Shown: positions 11,331 through 23,283, numbered from the stretch's first letter. The stretch is DNA of 64,000 bases from Mercurialis annua (GCF_937616625.2 NC_065571.1:16804501-16868500), one strand, 5' to 3'. The notes: a model not told the origin generated them from the letters alone. Numbers and translations are program-made.

Positions 11331-13830
11331 TGTCACGACCCAAAACTATTGAGCCGCAACCGGCGCTAGGGAACGGGAGTGGTAGCTCCGGAACCCGTAG
11401 CAAGCCTAAAATCATAATTAATTTTTCGCAAATATAATATAAACAAATAACAACAAACAACGGAAGCAATTACACATATATATAATATATAACCAAATAT
11501 ATACACTAACTGTTTCAAAACCTCGCGGGCTCTAGTTACCGTACCCTGTACGAACTGGCCTCGCGGTACTATATACATCAGTTAGTATATCAAACATCTC
11601 ACTAGCATCTGGGGCCGTGGATTATATACAACGTACGTAGCCTATCAAAAAGCATATAGACAAATACAGCAGTTGATATATACAATCAAAATAAACTGCT
11701 GACTAGGCTACTATTCTGTTGACACAGGACCGCTACTGCAGCACTCACAGAAGTCATAAACTAACATATACGGATGACTTCTGTACTCCAAAATTGGCCT
11801 CTAGCTAGGTCCACAAGCTAAGCACCTGGAAGACATCAAAGGTGAGGGGTCAGTATTTGGGGAAATACTGAGTGAGTTGACATTTACTAACAGTATTAAT
11901 ATAAAAACATAGCATCGCATGTCAAGAAAACATTAATATAAAAGATATAAACATGTATTTGATCCGTGTGAAACTAATATCCTAGCATGCGACACATCTC
12001 TCGAATAATCATATATCATTCAACCCAATCGTAAATATCAATTGCGAGTCCAACTCGCTGGTGGCCCAGCCACTAGATACGGGGACTTCCAGGCTACACC
12101 GTAGCCGAGTTCACTCTGCGTATCTAAATCATAACCCAATCGTAAATATCATATTCATCAACAGCTCCCAGCTGTGTCAAGTCATTTCTCAATGCAAACA
12201 TACTAGACTGACTCGATACTGGTGATCACACAGCCTATTGACACCCAATAGGTAGCTAGTTTCTTCGGATCGCATACTAGTTCTCATATATAGAAATTAA
12301 TAAAGCATATAACATTTCAATCAATTATATATAATGCGATGCGTGTAAACAGTATATATATATATATATGTATCAAATAGTTTTAATACATGAAAGTAAA
12401 AGTACAACTCACAGTGACCGCAATCCAAGAAATGATATGATCGATCTGATAGTACGCTCTCGCTAGTCCGCCTCTACTGACTCCACTACTCGCTGACACG
12501 TCTGATAAATCGTTAATAGTTAGACGTGATTCTCATATTCTTATACGTATAATACTTTTAGGTTTTATGATTCAGTTTCATTTTATACTTGTTTACGTAT
12601 TCAATATCTCTAGTCGTATAAACGACTTAGCGAATACTATATCTCATAATTGAGAATCGCTTAACGTCCTTGACGTTTTCCATTATTATTATTTATCTAA
12701 AACGTCGAGCTAATCTCGAGATTAATGATTCTCAAAGTCCGAAACCCGTCTTTTCACGTCCAAATACTCTAAACGTCAAACACTTAGGTCAATTATAGTT
12801 TGTATACGCGTGGGGGCGAGTTGGGGTGCACGGGCGTGCGTTTTGGTGGGTGCACGATCGTGCAACTGAGTACACGTTCGTGTACTCATTGTACACGTTC
12901 GTGTACCATGAGAAGTACACGTTCGTGTACTTCAGTACACGATCGTGTACCTCGCTAGGTGCACGTTCGTGTACATCAGTACACGTTCGTGCACCCGTGG
13001 TACACGGTCGTGTACCACGTGCACAGCCTCGGAAAATGCGTTTTCCGTGGTTTTTCCTCCATTCCGACATGCTTCATTCACCCGCACTCAATACCCATAT
13101 CACGGTTTCTTCAAAAACGCCATAATAAACTCAAAATCGTCAAATTACAACCTAAACTCAATCCTAACCCAAAACAGCCCATTATTTCGAATTTAGCACC
13201 AAATTTCAAGAACTTTACCTTGAAACGAAGCTTAATATCTGTAGAGGACAAGATTCTGAAGAGATTGCCGCTTGAATCGCTTGAATCGGACGTCGAACGG
13301 AGAAACGGCGGCGAAACGTAATCGATCGGCGTTAATCTCACATTATTTCTGGAATACTCTCTGCCTCCTCAATTCATACTTCCTTAATTATATATGATTT
13401 GGCTAAAAGCTCACTTTGATCCTTGTTCTTTTTGTTTCTTATCATTTATCCTTTAAACTTTTTAATTGTACGATTTAGTCCATAGCTAAATCGTTAACTT
13501 CTTTTATTACGACTTATACGTATTATTTATATCCTATAAATAATACAAAGCCCGATAATAACACTTTCCCGTCGAACTCCAATATTTCTATTTTCGACAC
13601 AAAGTGGCTAAATTATCACTTTGGTCCCTATACCTTATTTTAGACTTTTCTCATCATTTTTCCATTAGATTCCAATTCCAACTTTAGAATATAAATTTTC
13701 TCCGTAATAACCTTTTTCTAAACGACCTACTAAAACTTATTTATCGGAAAACTTTCCAATATCGCCACTTCTGCGACTCAAAACTGGACACGTGGTCCAA
13801 TTAGCTAATTAATTATTTTGGGGTATTACA
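11331..13830 (-). repeat. 3' LTR (element sense) of the nested element
   Basis: 2500 bp with TG...CA ends. Compared by eye with 18217-20739, the one substitution noticed is at 13345 (A versus C at 20254), and it lacks a 23-bp palindrome unit. It includes a (TA)n run near 12352 and the palindrome array at 12838-13024. Open frames here on both strands are artefacts of that array. Confidence 0.95.
12838..13024. repeat. GTACACG-NN-CGTGTAC palindrome array in the LTR
   Basis: About eight near-perfect 16-bp palindromes spaced at 16-26 bp. They start near 12870, 12892, 12914, 12934, 12959, 12979 and 13000, with degenerate edge copies such as GTGCACGATCGTGCA. The central dinucleotide varies (TT, AT, GG, with TT commonest). 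Spacers are unrelated, so selection or a copying process acts on the palindrome. Confidence 0.85.
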
Positions 13831-13850
13831 TTCTTCCCCCCTTATAAAAA
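13831..13850 (-). other. polypurine tract of the nested element
   Basis: Read on the minus strand the sequence is 'tttttataaggggggaagaa', directly before the LTR's TGTAATACCCC. This is the expected plus-strand primer position. Confidence 0.8.
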
Positions 13851-16668
13851 TTCGTCCTCGAATTTTCATAAAACTTGTTGGGACCTTACAATTATTCTTA
13901 TACCTTTCTTGATATTCATTACTATACGTCAGTCATGTCCTTTCTCTTACTTAGCTCTTAGCTCTCCACGTATAGCTGTGACTTCGTACTTATCATTAAT
14001 CGATTATTTATCTTGCTCACAGTAGTCTCTTGTCGTAGTATAACTGAGAATCTTCTTACTATTACCTTTGTTTCATCTATCGTCTATAGTGTGACCTTAG
14101 ATGTATTCCTGATACCATAATCCTTGCGTTAATAATACCCAATCAAGACTTTCCTTTTTGGCCGTCATTAAGCATTGCTTAATGTCTTCTCGATTCATAA
14201 TTTCATTCTTAGTAGTCATTCCTCATTATTTTCTATCACTGTCTGATACTTTGTTCTTTATTATTCAATTTTCCTCAACTTGCTTTACGTTTAACACATC
14301 TGTTTTTTTTTTTTCTTAACGTAGCTAAACTTAATATATCCTTCACTATCTTCCATTTCTTATTCTTTTGCTTCCTTAAGCTATCGTGAACTTCCCGTCG
14401 TTTGTTGATCGTGATTCTTCATTCATTTATCATTGTCTTAAACGTTTCATTTCACGTTATCTTTGATTATATGGCTTGTATAGTCGTTTTCTTTGATCGA
14501 TACTATTCGTATTTTTATCTTTTTGACTTTCTCTGACTAGTCCTTAAAGATTCCCTCGAGTCATTAATTGACTTGTCAGTCAAAAATGTCTCTCCTTTAT
14601 GTCACAGTTCTCTATTTATAATAACCCCATAAGAATTTCACATGTTTCTTTAACGTTTAGCTGTTTCGAGAACTTTTCTCGTTAATTAGCTTTCGCTTAA
14701 CTTCTTTCTTATTCTTAACCTTTAACTAACTTCATCCTTAACTTTTAACCTCCACAGACTCATTAGGCCCTTAATAACTTATTTATTCTTTGTCTGACAT
14801 TCTTTCTTACTATATAATCAATTTCCTTTCTCTTCTTAAACTTCTTCCTCTTTCTTATGAATAGCTTCATAACTTATTCTGAATCTTTAAGTATCATCTT
14901 ACTACTAATTATAATCATTTCTTAGTTTGTCCTTAATTTGTCTTTCATCTTTTTCTCGAATTATTTCCATAGTACTTATATTATAACTCTAATTGTCTCC
15001 AAATAACCTGATCTCTTTGTATTAATATCAACTCTTGTTTTATCTTTTACTTGTGACATTCGTTACGTCTTTCCTTCGTTCATAGAAGTTCTATTGCTGC
15101 TGTTCTATTCTGACAATCCTTTCGACGTATTTCTAGAACTTTCACTTCTCTAATCACCTTACTAAATTTTGAGGTATTTGCATTTTACCTTTACACTTTT
15201 CTTCATATCATCCACCATTCTTACATTTACTGATACGTATGTCTATACGCGTACCTTTCTCCTTTCTGTTAACGCAACTTAAAATTCTTAGTGCTGATAT
15301 TAGTAACTTTACTTAATATCAGTCATAGCATCATTATCTCTTTTGATCTATCTAATTTAAACTTTCATATCTTGTAAAATCGTATGTTTCGTCATTTCGT
15401 ATCCTTTCCTTTTTCTATTTCTGTATCCTTTACTGATATTGATAACGCTATAAATATTTTGAATATCACTTGATATTCATTATTCGTATTACCATCTCTT
15501 TTGCCCTTCATACTTTTAATTTCTCCTTTTCAATTACAACTTACAATCACTACTTCGTTTATTTCAATCATAAGAGTAATCATACATCATCCTTATGTAT
15601 ATGTTACGTTTCTTTCGCTTTGCACGACTCCCTGTCATTTTATCCTTTGTTCAATCATAAGGATAAATATTGTATCCTTAAGTATTACCAGTGCAGTGCA
15701 GCTTATCTGCGCATTTCCGGCGGTAATTTCTTATTCACATTCTTCTTTAGTTCTATTAGCCTTAGGGCAATGGTTATTAACATGGCTCTATTCTTTTATT
15801 GAAGTTTCTTTCACAATTTTTTTTTTTCTGTTAAGAATCTTTGATTATTTGTCGCAGGGCTTTACATCCGAGTTTACTTACTAAACAATACGATTTTAAA
15901 ACTTCTTTTGGCTGCGCAGCTCTTTCTAAACCACTTTTCATAAATTATTTTAAATCGTTAGTACAATTGTTGCTCAGAGTGATGACATCTCTCATCACCA
16001 AGGAGTTGCTCAAAATTGCAGTTTCTTTTTCCATTACAAAGATATGATGCATGATCTAAAATTTTGAAAATCATTCTTTATGCATTTCTATCGTGGTTAT
16101 GCAATGTCACATGCGATGCCTGAGCACAATTGTACCTTGAAAAATCATAAAAACTTTCAAAATCTTCATAAAATCGTAAGTCTTACTCTGGATTATACGC
16201 TCTGCGACTATTAACGGCTTTCTTTATATTTATTGAGTATATTTCAGATTTTTGTACTGCTGTCAAATTTTTGTATTGCTATTATTTTCTGTCATTTACA
16301 GACTGTTCGTCTGTCACATCACTTCTTTCTCCATATCTCCAATAACTCAATTGAATTCAAAATTTTCTATTGCTGTAATCATCTTATCCACTTCTGCAAC
16401 ATTCTCTTTTACGTCATATACAGATGCAGATACCGATGTTTCACATCGACTCCCGGTACACAATCCATCTCTTTCCTCAAATTTTAAAACGTAATATAGG
16501 AATTACGTTCGCTACAAATGTATTGTGTAGTATATATTATATTACTATTTTCGTGAGTTATGTTTATATGTTCTTATATTAGGCGCGTGAGTTCAACTAC
16601 AACGCTTCCTATAGGTTCTCGCTGTCTAAGGTATTATCCTAAAGGCAAAACCTATTACTGACATTCTA
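13851..16668 (-). other. internal spacer of the nested element, no pol
   Basis: About 2.8 kb, T/C-rich on the + strand, where RT, RNase H and integrase would sit in an autonomous relative. I found no RT, RNase H or integrase motif on either strand. Small frames such as 15470-15884 are hydrophobic low-complexity translations of T-rich DNA. Confidence 0.7.
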
Positions 16669-17694
16669 CTATGCAATGCAGCAAATATATAAACACAATA
16701 ATACAAACACATAAACACAATTACTCAAAGCATATAAATTACTAATACCTGGAGGTGCCTGACGCGGAACGTTAGGTTCCCTAATAACTATGCCTGTATG
16801 TCGGCCCCTAATTGTTCTACCTGAGTTTCGTCCACCTCTTTGCACAAAATAAGGGTTGGTTGTAGTTCTGGAGGACGTACTGACATAATCTGGGTGGTAC
16901 TCACGTCTAAAGTAATAAGGTCGTATCGGATCACCCGACCATTCATGCTCTGTTTCAATTCTACGGGCCATTGTAGTAAGCGTGCTGAAATGTTCGTCCA
17001 CATACTCATACAGCTCATCAAACTGAGGTCCTAAACCCCTGACATATCTACGATTAATGGTCCTATTGTCTTCGTTCAGATTAGGAACTCCCTCTGCCAT
17101 CCGCAGAAAGTCAGTAGAATACGCTCCTACAGTTAACATCCCTCTAGAAAAAGAACGCATCTGCCTTCTAACCTGATTTAAAGCTATTTGCGCCTGACCG
17201 TTAGCTATGTCCGCATCTTCCCTCAGATTGCGGTATCTCCGCACACTTGACCAGAAATAGTCACCTCTGTATTCCTCAACGTCTAACTCATCTAACTCTT
17301 CCTCTTCATACTCTTCTTCCTGAGGATTTTCCTCTTCTGCCTCTTCTTCTAACTCTTCTTCTGGATCCTCTTCAGGATCCTCCTCAGGGTCTTCCTCAGA
17401 ATCTTCTTCAAGATCCTCTTCCGGGTCTTCCTCCGGTTCCTCTTCCTCTTCTTCGCTGTATTCAATCTCCGGCGAATGTTCTCTAACTCTGTTTCTGGAA
17501 GAACTACCTATCTCCGACACAGACATAAAACCATTTTGATATATTTCTGGCGATGCTCCATGATTTGCGTGGAATCCATTCTGATGGATCCCAGATGGTT
17601 CGCCCACTTCATTATGAAACCCGTTTTGAAATATAGGAGGCGCTTCCTCCCGTTCTTCATCAGCATGCGACTGAGCTCCGTTTTGCCCAGACAT
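16669..17694 (-). CDS. gag-like protein of the nested TR-GAG element
   Basis: It probably packages element RNA as a capsid protein (family inference). From the chosen start (MSGQNGAQSHADEE), residues ~20-60 carry three QNGF repeats. Next is a very acidic tract of Glu, Asp and Pro. The capsid-like part (WSSVRRYRNLR... FLRMAEGVPNLNEDNRT... YVRGLGPQFDELYEYV... ARRIETEHEW) follows the chromovirus gag pattern. An Arg/Gly-rich tail follows, and no CCHC knuckle is seen. The M at 17694 is preferred over 17739 because a TTTCTTTTCAG acceptor lies just before it, suggesting a leader intron. The last ~25 residues (VFVLLCLYICC) look like read-through into an intron with a GTATTAG donor near 16748, so the true end may differ. 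No stops interrupt it, consistent with a young element. Confidence 0.7.
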   Translation of the reverse strand: MSGQNGAQSHADEEREEAPPIFQNGFHNEVGEPSGIHQNGFHANHGASPEIYQNGFMSVSEIGSSSRNRVREHSPEIEYSEEEEEEPEEDPEEDLEEDSEEDPEEDPEEDPEEELEEEAEEENPQEEEYEEEELDELDVEEYRGDYFWSSVRRYRNLREDADIANGQAQIALNQVRRQMRSFSRGMLTVGAYSTDFLRMAEGVPNLNEDNRTINRRYVRGLGPQFDELYEYVDEHFSTLTTMARRIETEHEWSGDPIRPYYFRREYHPDYVSTSSRTTTNPYFVQRGGRNSGRTIRGRHTGIVIREPNVPRQAPPGISNLYALSNCVYVFVLLCLYICCIA

Positions 17695-18200
17695 GCTGAA
17701 AAGAAACAATTTCGAACGTAAGCGACCATCTGAGCCCATTTCACACGCAATTCCAAAATCAGCTTATATAATGCTGTAAACATTTAGCATTTAATCCAAC
17801 TGCACGTAATTCGCAAGCAGATAATCACTTAACAATCTCAGTGCGAATAACAAATACTTAACCCTCTCAATCGATCATAATTTGCAAACATGTAGCCACC
17901 TTCTATATCTTAGCACAAGCAACACATACTTAATTGCCTTAGTCGTCTGTATAAACAGATACTATTCACTTACTACTTAATAGTCCTGATCCGCGCGCGT
18001 AATGCCACGTACTACTAATGCACACATAACACAATTACAGACAACCACGGTATGACTCTTGCTGCAGTAGTTCCTAGGTATACTTACTGACAAATACTCT
18101 CAGTCAAACAAACAATCTGACAACTCTAGCAGTGGTAACTGGACCAAACTGCTCTCAAACAAACATTGAAACAAACTTGCAGTGGTAACTGGACCAAACT

Positions 18201-18212
18201 GCTCTGATACCA
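18201..18212 (-). other. primer binding site (tRNA-iMet)
   Basis: Minus strand TGGTATCAGAGC, 4 nt from the LTR end at 18217. This is complementary to the 3' end of plant initiator methionine tRNA and fixes the minus orientation of the element. Confidence 0.9.
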
Positions 18213-18216
18213 ACAT

Positions 18217-20739
18217 TGTCACGACCCAAAACTATTGAGCCGCAACCGGCGCTAGGGAACGGGAGTGGTAGCTCCGGAACCCGTAGCAAGCCTAAAATCA
18301 TAATTAATTTTTCGCAAATATAATATAAACAAATAACAACAAACAACGGAAGCAATTACACATATATATAATATATAACCAAATATATACACTAACTGTT
18401 TCAAAACCTCGCGGGCTCTAGTTACCGTACCCTGTACGAACTGGCCTCGCGGTACTATATACATCAGTTAGTATATCAAACATCTCACTAGCATCTGGGG
18501 CCGTGGATTATATACAACGTACGTAGCCTATCAAAAAGCATATAGACAAATACAGCAGTTGATATATACAATCAAAATAAACTGCTGACTAGGCTACTAT
18601 TCTGTTGACACAGGACCGCTACTGCAGCACTCACAGAAGTCATAAACTAACATATACGGATGACTTCTGTACTCCAAAATTGGCCTCTAGCTAGGTCCAC
18701 AAGCTAAGCACCTGGAAGACATCAAAGGTGAGGGGTCAGTATTTGGGGAAATACTGAGTGAGTTGACATTTACTAACAGTATTAATATAAAAACATAGCA
18801 TCGCATGTCAAGAAAACATTAATATAAAAGATATAAACATGTATTTGATCCGTGTGAAACTAATATCCTAGCATGCGACACATCTCTCGAATAATCATAT
18901 ATCATTCAACCCAATCGTAAATATCAATTGCGAGTCCAACTCGCTGGTGGCCCAGCCACTAGATACGGGGACTTCCAGGCTACACCGTAGCCGAGTTCAC
19001 TCTGCGTATCTAAATCATAACCCAATCGTAAATATCATATTCATCAACAGCTCCCAGCTGTGTCAAGTCATTTCTCAATGCAAACATACTAGACTGACTC
19101 GATACTGGTGATCACACAGCCTATTGACACCCAATAGGTAGCTAGTTTCTTCGGATCGCATACTAGTTCTCATATATAGAAATTAATAAAGCATATAACA
19201 TTTCAATCAATTATATATAATGCGATGCGTGTAAACAGTATATATATATATATATGTATCAAATAGTTTTAATACATGAAAGTAAAAGTACAACTCACAG
19301 TGACCGCAATCCAAGAAATGATATGATCGATCTGATAGTACGCTCTCGCTAGTCCGCCTCTACTGACTCCACTACTCGCTGACACGTCTGATAAATCGTT
19401 AATAGTTAGACGTGATTCTCATATTCTTATACGTATAATACTTTTAGGTTTTATGATTCAGTTTCATTTTATACTTGTTTACGTATTCAATATCTCTAGT
19501 CGTATAAACGACTTAGCGAATACTATATCTCATAATTGAGAATCGCTTAACGTCCTTGACGTTTTCCATTATTATTATTTATCTAAAACGTCGAGCTAAT
19601 CTCGAGATTAATGATTCTCAAAGTCCGAAACCCGTCTTTTCACGTCCAAATACTCTAAACGTCAAACACTTAGGTCAATTATAGTTTGTATACGCGTGGG
19701 GGCGAGTTGGGGTGCACGGGCGTGCGTTTTGGTGGGTGCACGATCGTGCAACTGAGTACACGTTCGTGCACCTCAGGGGTACACGTTCGTGTACTCATTG
19801 TACACGTTCGTGTACCATGAGAAGTACACGTTCGTGTACTTCAGTACACGATCGTGTACCTCGCTAGGTGCACGTTCGTGTACATCAGTACACGTTCGTG
19901 CACCCGTGGTACACGGTCGTGTACCACGTGCACAGCCTCGGAAAATGCGTTTTCCGTGGTTTTTCCTCCATTCCGACATGCTTCATTCACCCGCACTCAA
20001 TACCCATATCACGGTTTCTTCAAAAACGCCATAATAAACTCAAAATCGTCAAATTACAACCTAAACTCAATCCTAACCCAAAACAGCCCATTATTTCGAA
20101 TTTAGCACCAAATTTCAAGAACTTTACCTTGAAACGAAGCTTAATATCTGTAGAGGACAAGATTCTGAAGAGATTGCCGCTTGAATCGCTTGAATCGGAC
20201 GTCGAACGGAGAAACGGCGGCGAAACGTAATCGATCGGCGTTAATCTCACATTCTTTCTGGAATACTCTCTGCCTCCTCAATTCATACTTCCTTAATTAT
20301 ATATGATTTGGCTAAAAGCTCACTTTGATCCTTGTTCTTTTTGTTTCTTATCATTTATCCTTTAAACTTTTTAATTGTACGATTTAGTCCATAGCTAAAT
20401 CGTTAACTTCTTTTATTACGACTTATACGTATTATTTATATCCTATAAATAATACAAAGCCCGATAATAACACTTTCCCGTCGAACTCCAATATTTCTAT
20501 TTTCGACACAAAGTGGCTAAATTATCACTTTGGTCCCTATACCTTATTTTAGACTTTTCTCATCATTTTTCCATTAGATTCCAATTCCAACTTTAGAATA
20601 TAAATTTTCTCCGTAATAACCTTTTTCTAAACGACCTACTAAAACTTATTTATCGGAAAACTTTCCAATATCGCCACTTCTGCGACTCAAAACTGGACAC
20701 GTGGTCCAATTAGCTAATTAATTATTTTGGGGTATTACA
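18217..20739 (-). repeat. 5' LTR (element sense) of the nested element
   Basis: 2523 bp with TG...CA ends, near-identical to 11331-13830. It carries one extra 23-bp palindrome unit in the array around 19765-19790. The element promoter should lie in this copy. Confidence 0.95.
19737..19935. repeat. palindrome array in the second LTR (one unit longer)
   Basis: Same array as 12838-13024 but with an additional GTACACGTTCGTGCAC unit and a 'ctcagggg' spacer inserted near 19766, giving a 23-bp length difference between sister LTRs. Confidence 0.85.
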
Positions 20740-20744
20740 CTACA
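20740..20744. repeat. target-site duplication CTACA (right)
   Basis: Matches 11326-11330 exactly. Confidence 0.95.
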
Positions 20745-21565
20745 GCTGGGGTGGGGACACCATTAGTCACCTCGCCCTTATCTACAGTCATATCGACATT
20801 AAAGTTATCAAGTAGATGATCAAGAGAAGTCGACATCCTACAAAATGACAGAAAATAACAAAGGTTAGAAAAATATCTTCTAAAGGAAGATCCGCCAAAA
20901 GTAAATCTCGACAACGTAAATATTGCTCTAAAAGAACGCTGTGTTTGGGTTTGTTGGTCCGGAAATCCGACAGAAGTGCCAGGGCGAAGTCTTTCTCTTA
21001 GTCAGATAAAGAAGGAATAGAAGAAAGTGAAACTTTACTTTGAGTAAAGGTTCACGACAAAGAAGAGAAAGAAGCATGTTGGACCAATAAAAACTTCGAA
21101 GTCCAGCCCTTTAAAGACGAAGGAAGAGTAAACAGTGAACCGGTCGACCATAGCAAAAATAAACTCCTCATCCTTTCGGCGGGAGAAAACATAAAAATAA
21201 TTAAATAAACCAAGTGAAGGCTCTTGGCTGTAAGATCTACATGACTCAATAAAGAAGAAAATAATGCGAACCGCATTTGGATGAAGCTGACTGAGAGGAA
21301 CGTTTAAATTATGACAAATATCTACAATTAAAGACTCGAGAGGAAAACGAAGACCCGCTACGAACTGTTCATGAAAAACAACAATTTTAATAGGCGAGTC
21401 TATGCTATGAATCGCCCGATACATTTTCCTAGGCCTTACAATGGCGTATGACTCAGGAAAATCGAATTCTTTAGCAACATCTGTTATTTGCTCAACAGGT
21501 AGAGAACTTCGGGTATGCTCTAAGTCATCACGAGAACCCCGAATCCCTTCTGCTACATCTGACAT
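20745..21565 (-). pseudogene. Tat antisense ORF, N-terminal half (Transposase_28-like)
   Basis: Starting MSDVAEGIRGSRDD, the frame contains the block typical of Pfam 'putative gypsy type transposon' proteins (PF04195): KIVVFHEQFVAGLRFPLES, then LNVPLSQLHPNAVRII, then an aromatic stretch FNYFYVFSRR. After about residue 150 the conserved sequence continues in another frame (SLKGWTSKFLLVQHASF), so a frameshift near 21110 is visible. Later parts (KERDFALALL-like, LLEQYLRCRDLLLADLPLE) are again recognisable. The exon is cut at 20745 by the nested element and resumes at 11330. Its biochemical role is unknown. Confidence 0.75.
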
Positions 21566-22151
21566 TTTAAAAATAAATGGGGGGAAACAAGGAAGAACAA
21601 CGAAATTTCGAATTTAAAGAATCAAAAGAAGGAAAAACTAAGAAATGGGAAGAACAAGAAGAACAAACACCAAGCCAAGTTCAGATATCAAAAACAGAAG
21701 ATTAGAGGACAAAAAGGAAAGCAGAATACCTTGAAATCAAATAAGCTGGATAAAGGAAAGATATGGAGCAACCTTGAAATAAGAAATCTTGAAGAGGACC
21801 AACGTAACAAAGAGAACAAATTGCTTAAAGCAATCTGGGAATTTTTGCAGAAAAATACAAGTGAAAGAAGAAAATTGAAAAATGAACATTTATATACCCA
21901 GAAGTTGGGATCAGGAACTTGAAGAGACGAAACTCTAAGGGTCGCGTCGGATGAACGACAAATGTCACAAAAGCAAGACACTTGTCCCTCATCCGAAAAC
22001 TACAGTTCGCCAATGAATGACACATGGCAGAAAGAAAAAAAATAGAAATCTTGCTGGACAAGTAAGACGACTCACCCGAATATAAAACGACTCAGCTCCA
22101 AAAGAGCTAAAATTCACTAAGACATAAATACCAAGGCTTCAGCTCACTTGC
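21566..22151. other. Tat 3' untranslated region / antisense-ORF leader
   Basis: Purine-rich on the + strand with no convincing frame. It lies between the antisense-ORF start and the polypurine tract and presumably carries the promoter for the antisense transcript. Confidence 0.45.
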
Positions 22152-22166
22152 GGGGGGGGGGGGTAA
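22152..22166 (+). other. polypurine tract of the Tat element
   Basis: A run of twelve G then TAA immediately before the LTR start TGATGGA. Confidence 0.75.
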
Positions 22167-22750
22167 TGATGGATACCAAATCATATCTTAACTACAATGG
22201 AGTCGAGTCGCAGGAGATCCATTCTCAGACGATATCAGACTCTCGCCAGACCAAAACATACGAAACAGGTGGCCGAATCAACAGGATCCGCCACGACCTA
22301 TCCAACAGGAATAATGCCGAATCCCCGTGAACTCGGACAAAGCGCGTCAACCCTGGGATTCGGACGTACTACCAGATCTACTGAATCTTACCTATTTGGA
22401 TACAAACTCCAACTTAGAAAGATAAATTCTAACTTAGAAAGACGGGAATATTTAGGAAGACGTTCCTAAATAGGACTCATGTCTGAATAAGGAAGATTAC
22501 TCCTAATCAGGATCAAACCCTACAAAGTAGGATTCATTTTCCTACAACAACTCTACGAGGTATGCAATCATCTATTATAAAAAGAGCATGAGGTATGGCT
22601 AAACACACAACTACATTCATATACTAAAAACGATGCTTAAAGCTCAATACTGACTTTAGCATCGGAGAGTTAATCGGACAACCACCGTCCGATTAACTTC
22701 TACCCTGTTTTGCAGGTCTAATTTATCGGATCAGAAGGCAGACTCCATCA
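22167..22750 (+). repeat. 3' LTR of the Tat element (complete, 584 bp)
   Basis: Begins TGATGGATACC and ends GACTCCATCA; the outer 7 bp are exact inverted repeats. It shares 22303-22750 with the inverted partial copy at 7208-7653. Confidence 0.85.
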
Positions 22751-23281
22751 TTATACAATAGTGTATTTGGTTGAAGGTTAAAATCAAAATTATAATATTT
22801 GAATTATTATTGTTAGGTTGAGTAGTGAATAAGAATGATAATTTAAAAATTTAAAATATAATTGATTTTAGAATGCAAATGAGTGATTATATAAATAATG
22901 AAATTTTATTTTTTTATTTACTTATTTCAAACTAAATATAAATAATGAAATATATTAATTTTATCTTTATCATTTTCTCAAAATTTAATGAATAGTTTTA
23001 TTTTCAACAAAAATTCTACTAGTGTACCTACATATGAAAAGAAAAAATATATACTCATTTCATCCTAGAAATACAGATAAAGTTTGGTTTGTGTAAAAAA
23101 ATAAAAAAAAAGATTAGAACAATGGTTTTTATTCACTTTTTGTTATACTTTAATATAATTACTTAAGTAATATAAATATTATTAATAATACGAATTATAT
23201 TTAAGATTAAATGAGATGGATTGTAAATTTTATATTAAATAATGCGATAGTTAATGATGATTAAAAAAGTATAAAACAAAT
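22751..23281. other. AT-rich intergenic, nothing recognised
   Basis: No frames, repeats or RNA genes recognised. Confidence 0.4.
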
Positions 23282-23283
23282 TA

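Larger units (their letters stand above)
11331..20739 (-). mobile_element. nested non-autonomous LTR retrotransposon, TR-GAG type
   Basis: A complete 9.4-kb element on the minus strand. Long LTRs (2500 and 2523 bp) begin (minus) TGTAATACCCC and end GGGTCGTGACA. A tRNA-iMet primer site lies 4 nt inside the upstream LTR. A single gag-like ORF is followed by about 2.8 kb without recognisable pol, then a polypurine tract. The last internal bases (minus 'aattcgaggacgaattt...aaggggggaagaa') resemble the 3' end of chromovirus (Tekay/Del-type) polyproteins, so a chromovirus ancestor is inferred. A perfect 5-bp duplication CTACA flanks it. LTRs without pol but with gag is the architecture described as TR-GAG in plants. 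Transposition would need pol from a relative. By eye the LTRs differ by one substitution and one 23-bp indel, so insertion is very recent. Confidence 0.9.
6549..22750. mobile_element. Tat-lineage Ty3/gypsy retrotransposon, rearranged and interrupted
   Basis: The pieces recognised are: protease ORF, primer site and truncated LTR on the minus strand (6549-7653); pol from the RT thumb to the integrase end on the + strand (7654-10026); an antisense ORF on the minus strand (10560-11330 plus 20745-21565); a polypurine tract; and a complete 3' LTR on the + strand (22167-22750). The LTR ends TGATGGA...TCCATCA are inverted repeats. The two LTR copies differ at roughly 7-8% of sites over the shared 446 bp (counted by eye), so the element is old. 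It is inactive because of the inversion, the lost RT palm, many stops and the nested insertion at 11331-20739. Confidence 0.8.

Noticed and set aside
12838..13024. CRISPR-like appearance (regular palindromic repeats with different spacers)
   Set aside because: The spacers are too short and irregular (0-10 bp), the array sits in a plant LTR, and no cas genes are present.
12789..13341. Overlapping open frames on both strands in the LTR (and again at 19773-20250)
   Set aside because: The Tyr/Thr/Asn/Val- and Arg/Ser/Cys/Thr-rich repeats come from the palindrome array, which reads alike on both strands. It is LTR DNA, not a gene.
15470..16494. Several hydrophobic frames suggesting membrane proteins
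   Set aside because: T-rich low-complexity DNA in the internal spacer of the nested element. Overlapping frames of similar length exist in other phases, and there is no family signature.
17247..17721. Leu/Pro-rich + strand frames
   Set aside because: Antisense shadow of the acidic Glu/Asp tract of the gag ORF.
18201..18212. tRNA gene fragment
   Set aside because: The iMet-complementary string is a 12-nt primer binding site beside an LTR with no cloverleaf around it. No tRNA or rRNA gene was recognised in the window.
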